Positions 12,385 through 22,930 of a DNA stretch of 64,000 bases are shown here, piece by piece (the first letter of the stretch is position 1; each line of letters starts with the position of its first letter). The notes beneath the pieces were generated by a model. It did no database searches, was not told the DNA's origin, and worked only from the letters and a program-made list of their open reading frames with translations. The DNA is taken from the NCBI RefSeq assembly GCF_018294505.1, contig NC_057814.1, positions 295,682,059-295,746,058 on the forward strand, read 5' to 3'. The position numbers were made by a program, and so were the translations under genes. This stretch comes from Triticum aestivum. Its lineage: Eukaryota > Streptophyta > Magnoliopsida > Poales > Poaceae.

Positions 12385-14337
12385 TCCTTGCGGCGATGGT
12401 CGGCCGCCCTGGCCTCCTCCAAGGCCCGGGCGCAGGCCTCGTGTGAGGTCGCAAGGGACGTCTCTGCCTTCGCATTGGCGCGCTCATGCTGAAGATGCCC
12501 GAGGTTGATGGCCACCTTTAACTGGTGCCACTCGTCCTCCAGTCGGAGGTCCTCCGTCTCAAGGTGGGCGTCGATGTCGGCAAGCTCTTCTCCGAGCCGG
12601 CTCAGCGCACCCATTGCCTCCCGGAAGAGCTCGTGGCGTACCACACCACGCCCGCGCGCGAGCTCTAGCACATAGCCAAGTCCGCCCTTCGCGTCGGGAG
12701 TTGTTGGAGAAACTTGAGGTGGCCTGCCTGCCCCTGGCGGGGGGCTGGAGGTCGGTGCCTTTCCCGGCGCCCTTCGGGCCCCGGCTGAGGTGCTAGGTGG
12801 CGCGGCCTCATTACTCGAAGACGAAGCCAGGGCTGGTGTCACCAAGCCGCCAGCGATGACCAATGGGGCAGCCCTCGTCATGCCTTCGGCACCCTAGGCC
12901 GGACCATGAAGGAGGGACGACAGGAACACAGGATCAAGACCCCCCATTGGCGGGTCTGCCTCCTGGCCAGGTCCAGTGCCTTGTGCGGTGGCCCGGCTGG
13001 GGGAGCCCGGGACCAGGGGCAAGGCAAGGGCTGGTGGAGGCCGCTCCTCAGGAGATCTCGCCACTGCAGCCAAAGGGATCCTGAAGAGCCATCATCAGGA
13101 AAGGATGCAACACTCAGGGAGTCGCGAAGATGAGGTACTTACTCGTCTAAGGCTATTTACTTCCTCTGCTTCAGCGGCCGGTAGGCATCACCACTGCAGC
13201 TTGGAGACCCCTTCCTCTTGTAGAGTGCTTCGAAGTTTAGGCGATGCTGGCGAACCCCAGAGCGCGACCGTTAGTGTCTGAGCTGTTTGGCGAGGCCTCT
13301 AGGGAGGCAGCCTCGGGAGTGTCGGACTGCGTCAACTCCCCATCCCCCATCTCAAGACTGCTTGCCCGAGCTTCAGGGGCGGTGACCTCGGGAACCTCGG
13401 GCTGCGCCAGCTCCTCGGCCCCCTCCTCAACTTCGGGGGCTGCCATCTCAGGAGCACTGGGCTGCATCATCTCGTCAGCAGCCGCCATGGCGGCACCCGG
13501 CGGCGCGCGCCCCTGCATCCGCCTCTGGGACGCGTGTCACGGGGACGGGAGATTGAGGAACCACAAGCACGGGGTTCTCGCGGGGTCCCTCGAATCCGGC
13601 CAGGCGCAACCCCCACTCATCAAAGTGGGGCATCTGCCTCAAGAACTCCTCCGTATTTGAGCAGCAGTACAAGAGGCATCCCCCCCTCCAGAAGCGTGGC
13701 AGGTGCCGGGTCGCCCGTCAAGAGCTCGAGCACCGTCCGCAGCGTCTCGGGAGGAAGTGTGGCCACATGGAGCCTCATGGGGTCCCTGCTGCCAGCGAAG
13801 GTCCACATTCGTCGAGAATGGCGCTGAAGCGGAGCGATGCGACACTCGATGAACTCCTTCACTACCATGGGCGCCGTCACCCCGAGCTTCTTCGACCTGG
13901 CTAGCCGGCGCCAAACGTGGGCAAGCTGATGGTCGACAAGCTTCGCGTACCCCAGCCAGAGCTGGGTACGGCCGGCGCCCGTGGAAGCAAGAGCAGAGAG
14001 CTGAGCATGCCGACATCCACGAATACCCACCGCTTTCGGAATCCACTTACAACTGGTGAGAGCTCGAAGTCGATCCCCGAGCCGGCCTTTGCCGCCACAG
14101 CCTGAAAGGCCACGCATCCCGAGCGCTGGCGGGCGTCAATCAGGTGGAGCGAGAAGAAATCGTGAAACAAAGCCACGGAAGGGGCAATGCCCACCATGGC
14201 CTCGCAGACGAAGGCGAAGACGGCAAGGAGAATGATGAATTGAGGATCAAGATGCACTTCATGGGCTTGGTAATGCGAGAGTATGGCGTTGAAGAAATCG
14301 GAGAAAGGGGGATCAGGCCAGCCAAGAGAGCATGATC
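12385..14337 (-). pseudogene. Antisense PF04195-type gene of element C, main (C-terminal) part
   Basis: This is the larger part of the same antisense gene as in element A, cut off from its first exon region (31376-31602) by the CACTA insertion at 14338. On the minus strand the conserved block reads LHLDPQFIILLAVFAFVCEA, VALFHDFFSLHLID, GVTAPMVVKEFIECRIAPLQ and MPHFDEWGLRLAGFEG between about 14257 and 13560. An alanine/proline-rich linker follows. The C-terminus at 12881-12385 (GALSRLGEELADIDAHLETE, HEACARALEEARAADHRRK) looks like a coiled coil. Frame changes near 14120-14250 and 13620-13680 and the truncation by LTR B at 12385 make it a pseudogene. Confidence 0.65.
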
Positions 14338-14925
14338 CACTACTAGAAAAAGGGCTATAGATGGGATTGACACTAACGGCGCACCAGACAAGCGTGCGCC
14401 ATTAGTATATACTAATGGCGCACCACCTTCTGATACGCCATTAGAGTTGAAACTACTAATGGCGCACCTGGCGCAGGGTGCGCCATTAGTATCAAATTTT
14501 TTTAACTAGTGCGCCTGTCCAAACATACTAATGGCGCACCTGGCCCAGGGTGCGCCATTAGTATCAAAAAAAGTTTTTTTTAACTAGTGCGCCTGTCCAA
14601 ACATACTAATGGCGCATACGGACACAGTGCGCCATTACTAGTTGTAACTAGTAATGGCGCACCTGGCCCAGGGTGCGCCATTAGTATCAAATTTTTTTTA
14701 ACTAGTGCGCCTGTCCAAACATACTAATGGCGCATCCAGACACAGTGCGCCATTACTAGTTGTAACTAGTAATGGCGCACCTGGCCCTGGGTGCGCCATT
14801 AGTATCAAAAAAAAATTTAACTAGTGCGCCTGTCCAAACATACTAATGGCGCACCACCAGAAGGTGCGCCATTAGTAACCTGCATTACTAATGGCGCATT
14901 TAGAGTTGGTGCGCAATTAGTAAGT
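14338..14925. repeat. Left subterminal repeat array of the CACTA element
   Basis: About ten copies of a palindromic unit TACTAATGGCGCAC...GTGCGCCATTAGTA are spaced by short linkers such as 'aactagtgcgcctgtccaaac'. Larger units of roughly 130-140 bp recur between 14457 and 14890. Subterminal repeats of CACTA elements are the binding sites for the TNPA-type protein. The same motif, in the same palindromic form, fills the right end (31018-31360) and recurs once inside at 19467-19550. Confidence 0.85.
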
Positions 14926-15401
14926 GGGCAGCAACAAGATATTTTGGACAGCCTCTCCTACCCACACTCACTTTCTCCCCACTTCATTCTCTCCACCTCC
15001 TCCTTGTCTCGGGTGCATCCTCTTTTTCACCTCATTTCCACCATAGATTCATTCAATTTAAGTGGTTAAATTACCTTGTTTTGACAGGTAAGTAAGGGAG
15101 GAAGCTATATTTATGTTGTTCTCCCTACAACAATGTGCACATGCACTTTTTATGGCCTAGCTAGATCTATGTATGTTCGTGGTGTTGCATATGTTTGTGG
15201 TGTTGCATATGTGTTTGTGTTTGGAGGTGTACCGGTATTTGAAATGCGATAGTTGCCAATATTTTGCCGGAATGTTGATTCATTTCCGTTTCGGCGAGAA
15301 TTTTGGCATTAAGCATTCTTTTTGGTCCTATTTTTAGGGAAAGTCATGCCAAATTTTTTCTTTGTTCTAAAATATCGTTTTGCTCTACCCCGCAGGCGAC
15401 C

Positions 15402-18400
15402 ATGGTCCGCATGATGACCGAAGGCATCGTGAATAGGTTTTTGAGGTCCGCGAAGGCCGAGATGCTTCAAAAGAACGAGACGGAGATAAGATGTCCGTGT
15501 CGAAGATGCAAGCTGAAGAGCCTTATTGCGGACCCGGAATCTTGGCAGGTGCGGGACCACCTGCTCTTGCGTGGTTTCATGGATGGCTATCGGTGGCAAG
15601 GTGATGAAGATGACTACGAAGTCATCCATGGGGGCCGGGCAAGAAATGAGGAAGGGCAGCAAGACAACCACCGCGGCTCGGGCGGGCGAGAAGACGAAGA
15701 ATCCCCTGGAAATGATCACGACGGTGATGCTGTACACAGTCATCATGTAGAAGATGCAGGACATGATGATGAGGAAGATGCCGGAGCAGACGACGGGCAT
15801 GATCATGAAGATGATGATGCCGGCGGAGCAGACGACGGTGGACCATCGATGGGCTGGGTGCAGGACCCTCATATTCAAGAGCTGCTTCTCAAGCAGACGG
15901 ATAACGCAAGAGCTGCCGCCCGAGAGAAAGCCAAGATGGATCAACTTGAGTTAGACGCGGTTACTCCATTGTATGAAGGATGCAGGCCCGAGGATACCCG
16001 CCTGAAAGTAATGCTCATGGCTCTGGAGATGAAGGTAAAACACAAAATGACCGACGCATGCTTCGACGAGAACATGTCATTCTGGCACGAACGTCTTCCC
16101 AAGGGGAACAAGTGCCCGACCAGTTTGGAGGAGGCGAAGAAAATCGTGTGTCCTCTGGATTTACCGCACGTGAAATACCATGTGTGCATGAACAATTGCA
16201 TCATTTATCGGGACGAGCATGCGGAGTCTACCATATGTCCGGTGTGCGGCGTCACTCGATACAAGAAGAGGAAGAAAGCTCCTCGAAAAGTGGTGTGGTA
16301 CTTTCCGATCACTCCTCGTCTGCAGCGGTATTTCGCGGACCCTAAGGTAGCAAAGCTCCTGCGTTGGCACGCGGATAGGGAGGAGAAGAAGCGAGAAGAT
16401 GACGCAAATGATCCGAAGATAGATAAAAAAGACAAGATGCTGAGTCACCCTAAGGATGCGAGCCAGTGGCAAGCGTTGAACTTCGAAGACCTAGAATTTG
16501 GGAACGATCCAAGGAACATCGTGCTGGGCGCGAGCACCGATGGAGTCAATCCGTTTGGCAGCCAGAGAAGCACACATAGCACCTGGCCTGTGTTTGTGTG
16601 GATGTACAACCTACCCCCCTGGTTGTGCATGAAGAGGAAGTACATTCACATGAGTATGCTAATTGAAGGACCGAAACAACCAGGGAACGAGATCAATCTG
16701 TATCTGGGGCTGCTGAAAGAGGAGCTTGACACGCTTTGGAAAACGCCAGCCAATACGTGGACGCCGCAGAGAAAGAATATTTCCCTATGAGAGCCGCGCT
16801 GCTCACGACGGTGCACGACTATCTCGGTTACGGATATGTCGCGGGGCAGGTGGTCCACGGATTTTCTGGATGCGTCAGGTGCATGGATGACACAACGTAT
16901 CGCCAGCTAGATAGAGATCCCGGGTCTTCGAAAACCGTGTTCATGGGACATCGAAGGTGCCTTCGCGACGATGACCCGTGGAGAAAACGCAAGGATCTAT
17001 TCGATGGTGAAACCGAACCCCGAGGATGCCCGCGTACGAGGAGCGGCGAGGAAATAGACGAGCTGTTGAAAAATTGGAAAGGCTGCCCACTGCCGGGAAA
17101 GAAGCAAAAGGCGGCAGAGCCGGGAAAGAAGCGAAAGGCGCCAGAGCCGCTGCTGAAGGTATGGAAAACGAGGTCTGTTTTCTGGGACTTGCCGTATTGG
17201 AAGATCCACCGTGTGCCGCACAGCCTTGATGTCATGCATATCACGAAGAACGTGTGCGAGAGTCTGCTTGGTACCCTGCTCAACGTGCCAGAGAGGACCA
17301 AAGATGGGCCGAAAGCAAGGGCAGACTTGAAATCAATGGGCATCAGGTAGGAGCTTCACGCTATATATGATGATGATGATGATGATGAGGCGAAGCAGGA
17401 CACGGAAAGTCGTCGCAAAGGCAAAAAGGCCAAGAAAACCGGAAATGACTACCCTCCCGCATGCTTCACTCTAAGTCAGGAGGAGATCGAGCAGTTTTTC
17501 ACCTGCCTCGTAGGAGTAAAACTTCCTTACGGTTACGCGGGGAAGATAAGCAGATACCTAGACCTAGCGAAGCTGAAGTTCAGCGGGATGAAGTCTCACG
17601 ACTGTCACGTGCTGATGACGCAGATACTTCCAGTTGCAATCCGTGGGATCATGGACACGCACGTCCGTGAAACGCTATTTGGCATATGCAACTTTTTCGA
17701 CGTCATCTCTCGGAAGTCTGTTGGCGTGAGGCAACTCAGAAGGCTACAGGAAGAGATCGTGGTGATACTATGCGAGCTTGAGATGTACTTCCCGCCCGCA
17801 TTCTTCGACGTTATGGTGCATCTGCTGGTCCATATCGTGGACGATATCATCCAACTCGGGCCGACGTTCCTGCACAGCATGATGCCGTTCGAAAGGATGA
17901 ATGGTGTCATCAAAGGATACGTTCGCAACATGTCACGTCCAGAGGGAAGCATATCCAGGGGCTTTCTGACCGAAGAGTGCATCTCCTACTGCACGAATTA
18001 TCTAGGCATCGAGAACCCCGTTGGTCTGCCCGTCAACAGGCACCTCGGCAGGCTCGCTGGATGGGGTCACCGTGAGGGTCGCCGCGAAATGCATGTCGAC
18101 TTCGAGGGTCGACTCGCCGACTTTGAAAGAGCAAACCTAGTCGCGCTACAACACATAGACGTGGTCGATCCTTGGGTGGTAGAGCACAAAACCTTTATTA
18201 AGAAGACGTACAATGACCGAGGCCAACAGAGGACGGACGGAGATATACTCAAAGAGCACAACTCATGTTTCACGCGTTGGTTCAAGCAGAAGCTTCTGTC
18301 GTACCCTTTACATGAGGATTCTTCCGCGGAAGAACAACTCATATTCGCCTTGTCACAGGGCGCCGAGCACAACCTGATGACCTATGAGGCGTACGATATC

Positions 18401-18964
18401 AACGGCTACACATTCTACACCGAGGCCAAGGACATGAAGAGCAATGGTTATCAGAACTCCGGGGTAACGATGGAATCCTACACCGGTAACGACAAGGACA
18501 GATACTACGGAAGGATCGAGGAGATCTGGGAGCTGAGCTACGCTGGAGAGAAGGTCCCGATGTTCCGTGTCAGATGGGCCAAGAGCGTCCTAAAAGAAGA
18601 CCGGTATTTCACCACCATGGTTATACCCGAAGCCAAATCCAAGACCGCAGGCGCAAACGTCACCGCGAAAAATGAGCCATGGGTACTGGCTTCCCAAGTG
18701 GACCAATGCTTCTTCATTACCGACCCGTCAAAGCCCAGTCGTGTTGTCGTGAGGAGAGGCAAAAGGAAGATCATCGGAATGGATGGAGTAGCCAATGAGC
18801 AAGACTTCGACAAGTACGGTGACCCGAGAATCGAACATGACGACGATGATGAAGTAGCAGCATACACCACAAGAAGAAGCAGGACCACCCTACCTAAAGG
18901 ACGTCCGTTCCACAGAAGAACTCCATTTGCGAAAAAGAAGGGCAAGAAGATTTTGAACAGATAG
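15402..18964 (+). pseudogene. TNP2-type CACTA transposase, one frameshift and one stop
   Basis: This is the transposase of the CACTA element. An untranslated leader is interrupted by a likely intron (donor GTAAGTAAGG at about 15088, acceptor CCCCGCAG ending at 15395), and the ATG at 15402 follows it. The N-terminus has the transposase-associated motif (CPCRRCKLKSL, residues about 32-42), then a very acidic His/Asp stretch (about 95-150), then the TNP2 core (DGVNPFGSQRSTHSTWPVF, WLCMKRKYIHMSMLIEGPKQ, HDYLGYGYVAGQVVHGFSGC, SLDVMHITKNVCESLLGT). The C-terminus has DUF4218-like (KSHDCHVLMTQILPVAIRGI) and DUF4216-like (YGRIEEIWELSYAG, MFRVRWAKS) parts. Two lesions are seen: a one-base loss near 16760, after which the frame shifts, and an in-frame TAG at 17348-17350. 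Otherwise the frame is open, so the inactivation looks recent. Confidence 0.9.
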
Positions 18965-19320
18965 CTAGCTAAGATCGATTGTATTTAAACCATAGCCTTC
19001 ATTTCTCGATTGTATTTCATGGGCACGTTTTGAACTATCATGAATATTTTTAAATTTCATGGACACTCGATCTCGATCCCCCTCCATCTCGATCGCTAGC
19101 TATCCCACCTCGCCAGATCCGGTCCCCCTCGCCGCCGAGCACCCCCCGGTCCACCGGCCCCCCGCACCCCGCGCACCCTCCCCCGCTCCACCGGCATTAC
19201 TGTTTGATGATATTTTTTAAAAAATTATTACTGTCTTATAAAAAAATATTACTGTTATGATTTAAACAAGTTTGAACATATTTAAACACAAATAAATATC
19301 AAACAGCATTTTAAATGCAT

Positions 19321-19402
19321 AAAAAAATTGTGGAGCCTGGGAATCGAACCCAGGACCTCCTGGTGTGAGAACTGGCTGCTGACCAGTCGAGCTAGTAGAG
19401 GG
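19321..19402 (-). ncRNA. tRNA-like Pol III unit (A box, B box, T-run), degenerate
   Basis: On the minus strand there is an A-box-like TAGCTCGACTGG (19394-19383), a perfect B box GGTTCGATTCC (19350-19340) inside a CTGGG/CCCAG T-arm, and a run of seven T (19327-19321) just after, as in a Pol III terminator. The anticodon arm and the acceptor stem do not pair, so it is not a functional tRNA. It may be a tRNA pseudogene or the head of a SINE, lying just downstream of the transposase gene inside the CACTA element. Confidence 0.45.
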
Positions 19403-19960
19403 AACTTGGTGTGGATCAGGTAAGGTGGAAGATAACCTGTTGGCTCGAGCAGAAATAAAAAAAATACTAATGGCGCACCAGGGTGAGGTGCGCCATTAGT
19501 ATGGATGTACTTATGGCGCACCAGGGTGAGGTGCGCCATTAGTATGGATGTACCTGTTGGAAGATAACCTATCCCCTCTCTCTCCCTCGCCCTCGCCCTC
19601 GATCCCCTTCCCCTCTCCTCTCCCGACGCCGCTGCCCCGCCGCCTCGACGCCGCCCCGTCGTCCTCGTCTCCGCCCCGACGCCCCGACGCCGCTGCCCCT
19701 TCCCCTCTCCTCTCCCGACGCCGCTGCCCCGACCTCCTCCTCGCCCCTCGACGTCGCCCTCGATCCCCTTCCCCTCTCCTCTCCCGACGCCGCCGCCCCG
19801 TCGTCCTCGTCCTCGCCCTTCTCCTCGTCCGCGCCACCGCCGCGCCGCTCCGACCTCCTCCTTGTCCCCTCCGGCCTCCTCCGCCTCCTCAGGTATTGCC
19901 CCCACCTCTCCCTCCCCCTCCGGCCTCCTCCTTCCCCTTTGTAAATTTTAGGGTGTAGGG
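19403..19960. repeat. Internal copy of subterminal palindromes and a GC-rich low-complexity tract
   Basis: Two palindromes of the type TACTAATGGCGCACC...GGTGCGCCATTAGTATGG lie at 19467-19555, identical in core to the terminal arrays. They are followed by a C-rich tract (19560-19935) built of ccctcgccctcgatcccc and ctcccgacgccgctgcccc variants. The long frames seen there on both strands are arginine/glycine- or proline/serine-rich low complexity and are not supported as genes. Confidence 0.65.
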
Positions 19961-20420
19961 TTTGCAAATTTTAGGGTTAGGGCAGTAAATTTTAGGGCAA
20001 ATCTAGCATAGTTAGCAAAGTTAGAAATCTTTTAGGAAATTAGGGTAGTAGCAAAAACAGTAGCAATTTAAAAAAACAGTACCAAAAAAATTAGGTATAA
20101 AAACAGTAGCAAATAAAAAATATTAGCAAATATAGCTAGGGTAATTTTGTTTAGGTATAAAAAACAGTAGCAATTTCAAAAGAATAGTAGCAATTTTAAA
20201 AACAGTAGCAAAAAATTTAGGTATAAAAAGAGTAGCAAATAAAAAAAGAGTAGCAAATATAGCTAGGGAAATTTTGTTTGGGTATAAAAACAGTAGCAAA
20301 TAAAAAAAAAGCAGTAGCAAATTAAAAAAACAGTAGCAAAAAATTAGGTAAAAAAACAGTAGCAAATATAGCTAGGGCAATTTTGTTTAGGTATAAAAAA
20401 CAGTAGCTACAATTTGTAAA
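19961..20420. repeat. A/T-rich short tandem repeats ('aaacagtagcaa')
   Basis: Variants of aaaacagtagcaa, ttaggtataaaaa and atatagctaggg(c/a)aattttgttt are repeated in loose tandem from about 20030 to 20410. No gene is visible. This lies in the spacer between the two main CACTA genes. Confidence 0.6.
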
Positions 20421-21988
20421 AAGCATGAGCAACTGATCTGATTCATCTCATCCTCTCTCGATCTGCAGGATACAAGTGGAACAAGGCAGGGGCGTAGGTG
20501 CTTGCTACTCAGGCACGGCGGTAGAGCCAAGCACACCCTCCTCTCCCAAGGTACCAACCCCTCTTCCTCTCCCCCTGTATATACTAATGTCCAGTACATT
20601 TTTTTGCTCAATTTGCTGTTGTCCAGTACATCTTCTTAAAATTGCTGCTGACCAGTACATCTTTGCAATATATGGTGATGTGTACCATTCTTGATAGGAT
20701 GTATCAATTGTAGTAGATGGTCAAGAAGATGTATAGAAAAGAAAAATGATGGTTAGGGTGGTGGCCTAGTTGTATAGGATGGTTAGGGTGGTGGCCTAGT
20801 TCTTTGGGCTGTCTTTGGCTGTACTTAGAATAATCCGCAGTTCAAACAAATACCATGTCAAGTGTTCTTTCTCTGAGATGTTATTAAATAGACATTGAGA
20901 AAAAAAATGGAACTAAGTTACCTGGAATGATCATATTGGCCAACCATCTTGAAGTAGAGTATTCATATTGGCGAGCTAGCAAGTATATATGATTGGTTCC
21001 CTCTTTGCTTTACTTGGTTCAAATTTCAAACTCTGCGTCTTTTTACTGACAAATCCCAATACGAAAGGCGGAGCGTGCATGCATATTCAGCTCATTACAC
21101 TTATTCATTGTGGTTGGGGAGTTTTCAAGTGTATATGATGTGTTTACTCTTAGCAGAAATCATTGATAGTTTTATTAATACATCACTTTAACATTGGTAT
21201 CGGAGAGAAAATACAACTAGGCCACCACCCAACAGTGAGAAATCTGCAAATCTCAGAAAGTAATGGTGGAGATTTTTATTCTTCTAGCCAGCGTAGCTCG
21301 AAACTTCCAGCGTAGCTCGAAACTTCCAACTAGGCCACCACCCAACAGTGAGAAATCTGCAATTCTCAGAAAGTAATGGTCAAGAAGATGTATAGGATGT
21401 ATCGGAGAGAAAAACTTCCAGCGTAGCTCGAAACTTTTTCAATCTTCAATTCTTTGCATACATTGGCACACACCCGACGTTCGTGAAACATCTCGGATGC
21501 CACCAGCAGTAACCCGCGCGTCCCTGCTACTGCTACCTGCAGATTGCACTAGTCAATTCTCTGTTTTACTTGCTTTAACATAACGGAATAACTAATGGTG
21601 GCTGCCTAATGATGACAGACTAAGTTTTTGATTTATTTTGTTATAGAAGTGTAGATTCATTGGTAGCAATTGTTTTCAGTGTCTCATGTTGCTTGTAGTG
21701 TTTTGTCCAAAATGTTGAATGATACTGCTTGGAGATGCATATATTGTTTCACCTCTTCACATGCCAATGTATTTTCCATGTTGTGATGGAGGCCTTTTTT
21801 GCCTTGTCCACCCGAGAGGCCCTTGAGTTTGCCGGAATGTCGATTAACTTCCGTTCCGGCAAATTCGGGTACTCCATATGTCCTATTTTCAGCAAAGGTC
21901 ATGCTGAAATTTTCCGTGAATTTTAGCATGACTTTGCTAAAAATAGGACATATGGTGTACTTGTGACTAATGCATGGGCCGGGGTATC
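20421..21988. other. CACTA spacer without a recognisable gene
   Basis: There is no coding region. It contains a duplicated stretch (gcgtagctcgaaacttcca, several times between 21290 and 21435; gatggttagggtggtggcctagtt twice near 20750-20800) and a segment from 21826 that resembles the leader of the transposase gene (15262-15380). Confidence 0.5.
21874..21955. repeat. Long imperfect hairpin in the CACTA spacer
   Basis: The stretch from ccatatgtcctatttt to aaaaataggacatatgg folds into arms of about 37 bases with a loop of a few bases (ttccgtg). The left arm and the bases before it (gccggaatgtcgatt) are related to the leader of the transposase gene at 15262-15360. It could be a promoter-proximal duplication for the second gene or a source of a hairpin RNA. 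Confidence 0.65.
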
Positions 21989-22694
21989 TGTAACACCCCG
22001 CATGTAACTTGCCATATTTGTAACTCCGACTCTTGCCATTTCCGGCTATGTGTTATGTTATTCCCTCCGTTGTCGGGTTTTGTCTTTCGTTTTGTATTTT
22101 GTCATGTCATGCATTTTCATATCATGTCATCATGCGCATTGCATTTGCATACGTGTTCGTCTCATGCATCCGAGCATTTTCCCCGTTGTCCGTTTTCCAA
22201 TCCGGCGCTCCTATCTCCTCCGGTGCACCCCTCTTGTTTTCTTTCGTGTGCGTGTGTCAAACTTTCTCGGAATGGACCGAGGCTTGTCAAGTGGTCTTAA
22301 TATACCGCCCGGAGACTACCGGTCAAGTTTCGTTCCATTCGGAGGTCGTTTGGTACTCCATCGGTTAACCGGGCATCCGCAAAGTCCATTTGAGTGTCCA
22401 GCAAAAACCCCCTCCAAAACCAGCCCAAAACCCACCAAACTCTCTTCCATGCTCTAGATCGTTCGATCACGATCGTGTGGGCGAAAACCGCACCTCATTT
22501 GGAGCCTCCTAGCTCCCTCTACCTATTTATATGTGGGCATCCCGAAAAACGAAATCGCAGTCTAACCCTAGCGTCTTCCACCTCGCGCCGCCGGACAACG
22601 TCCGCCCGCGCCGGACACGTGCGCCCGCGCCGGCGGACGAATCGCAGCGCACCACGTGTCCCGTCTCCGGCCACCCACCGCGCCGGCCCGCGAA

Positions 22695-22930
22695 NNNNNN
22701 NNNNNNNNNNNNNNNNNNNNNNNNNNNNNNNNNNNNNNNNNNNNNNNNNNNNNNNNNNNNNNNNNNNNNNNNNNNNNNNNNNNNNNNNNNNNNNNNNNNN
22801 NNNNNNNNNNNNNNNNNNNNNNNNNNNNNNNNNNNNNNNNNNNNNNNNNNNNNNNNNNNNNNNNNNNNNNNNNNNNNNNNNNNNNNNNNNNNNNNNNNNN
22901 NNNNNNNNNNNNNNNNNNNNNNNNNNNNNN
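22695..22930. other. Assembly gap (236 N)
   Basis: Run of N in the GC-rich part of solo LTR 1. Frames crossing it are meaningless. Confidence 1.

Noticed and set aside
14390..14925. Regularly spaced palindromes resembling a CRISPR array
   Set aside because: Units are CACTA subterminal repeats, of variable spacing, matched at the other end of the element; the genome is a plant's.
19331..19402. Functional tRNA gene
   Set aside because: A and B boxes are present but neither the acceptor nor the anticodon stem pairs.
19282..19967. Long frames (130-207 codons) on both strands
   Set aside because: They read a C-rich low-complexity repeat; composition explains the lack of stops.
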